This document shows positions 5,371 through 5,413 of a stretch of DNA of 5,413 nt, piece after piece (the first letter of the stretch is position 1; each line of letters starts with the position of its first letter). The notes under the pieces were generated by a model. That model had not been told where the DNA came from and did no database searches. It saw only the letters and a list, made by a program, of their open reading frames with translations. The stretch is from an uncultured Bacilli bacterium. GTDB lineage: Bacteria; Bacillota_I; Bacilli_A; RF39; UBA660. The DNA is taken from positions 1 to 5,413 of the forward strand of contig CANQRJ010000091.1 of NCBI GenBank assembly GCA_947626215.1. Direction: 5' to 3'. A program made the position numbers and the translations under genes.

Positions 5371-5413
5371 AACTTTATGAAATATAAAGAAAAAAATTAT
5401 CATAAAGTTTTTT
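5371..5413 (+). terminator. Terminator of the 183-residue gene, running to the window edge
   Basis: AACTTTATGA (5371-5380) pairs perfectly with TCATAAAGTT (5400-5409) across a 19-nt A-rich loop, followed by Ts to the last base. The stem begins 7 nt after the stop codon. It is AT-rich and the loop is large, so it may be moderately efficient. The T-run may continue beyond the window. Confidence 0.7.

Overview
The window is AT-rich DNA with strong AGGAGG-type ribosome binding sites, which suggests a low-GC Bacillota bacterium, plausibly a host-associated Bacilli/Erysipelotrichia-like lineage. The genetic code looks standard: every tryptophan is TGG, five complete or partial genes on the + strand that precede position 4200 end in TAA, and the reverse-strand regulator ends in TGA.

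Layout. Positions 1-1227 hold the 3' part of a secreted or surface protein with a C-terminal domain resembling the formylglycine-generating-enzyme (SUMF1)/C-type-lectin fold. A 138-bp gap follows, with four TGTAAA elements in roughly helical phase and no convincing consensus promoter. Positions 1366-4128 form a compact, tightly packed operon: a peptidase-containing ABC exporter (C39 peptidase, membrane domain, ATPase), a 149-residue one-helix membrane-anchored protein that overlaps it and starts at TTG, and two small genes of 45 and 51 codons. Both small products carry a textbook double-glycine leader (ELM-x2-hydrophobic-x-GG). The operon ends in a hairpin-plus-T-run terminator directly after the second peptide gene.

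The operon reads as a self-contained system to make and export a two-peptide (class IIb-like) unmodified bacteriocin. The C39 domain should cut both leaders after Gly-Gly while the transporter exports the mature peptides of about 33 and 37 residues. Both are glycine-rich with GxxxG motifs, and each has exactly one cysteine, close to its C terminus. No recognisable immunity gene lies in the operon. The accessory protein is far shorter than a normal HlyD-type partner.

Right of the terminator, a 145-residue protein with two tandem XRE-type helix-turn-helix domains lies on the minus strand, convergent with the operon. It is divergent from a 183-residue cytoplasmic protein I do not recognise, which has a very good extended -10 promoter and its own terminator at the window edge. 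A well-formed promoter-like sequence between the operon terminator and the regulator points into the regulator's 3' end with no gene behind it. It may be an antisense promoter or a relic of rearrangement.
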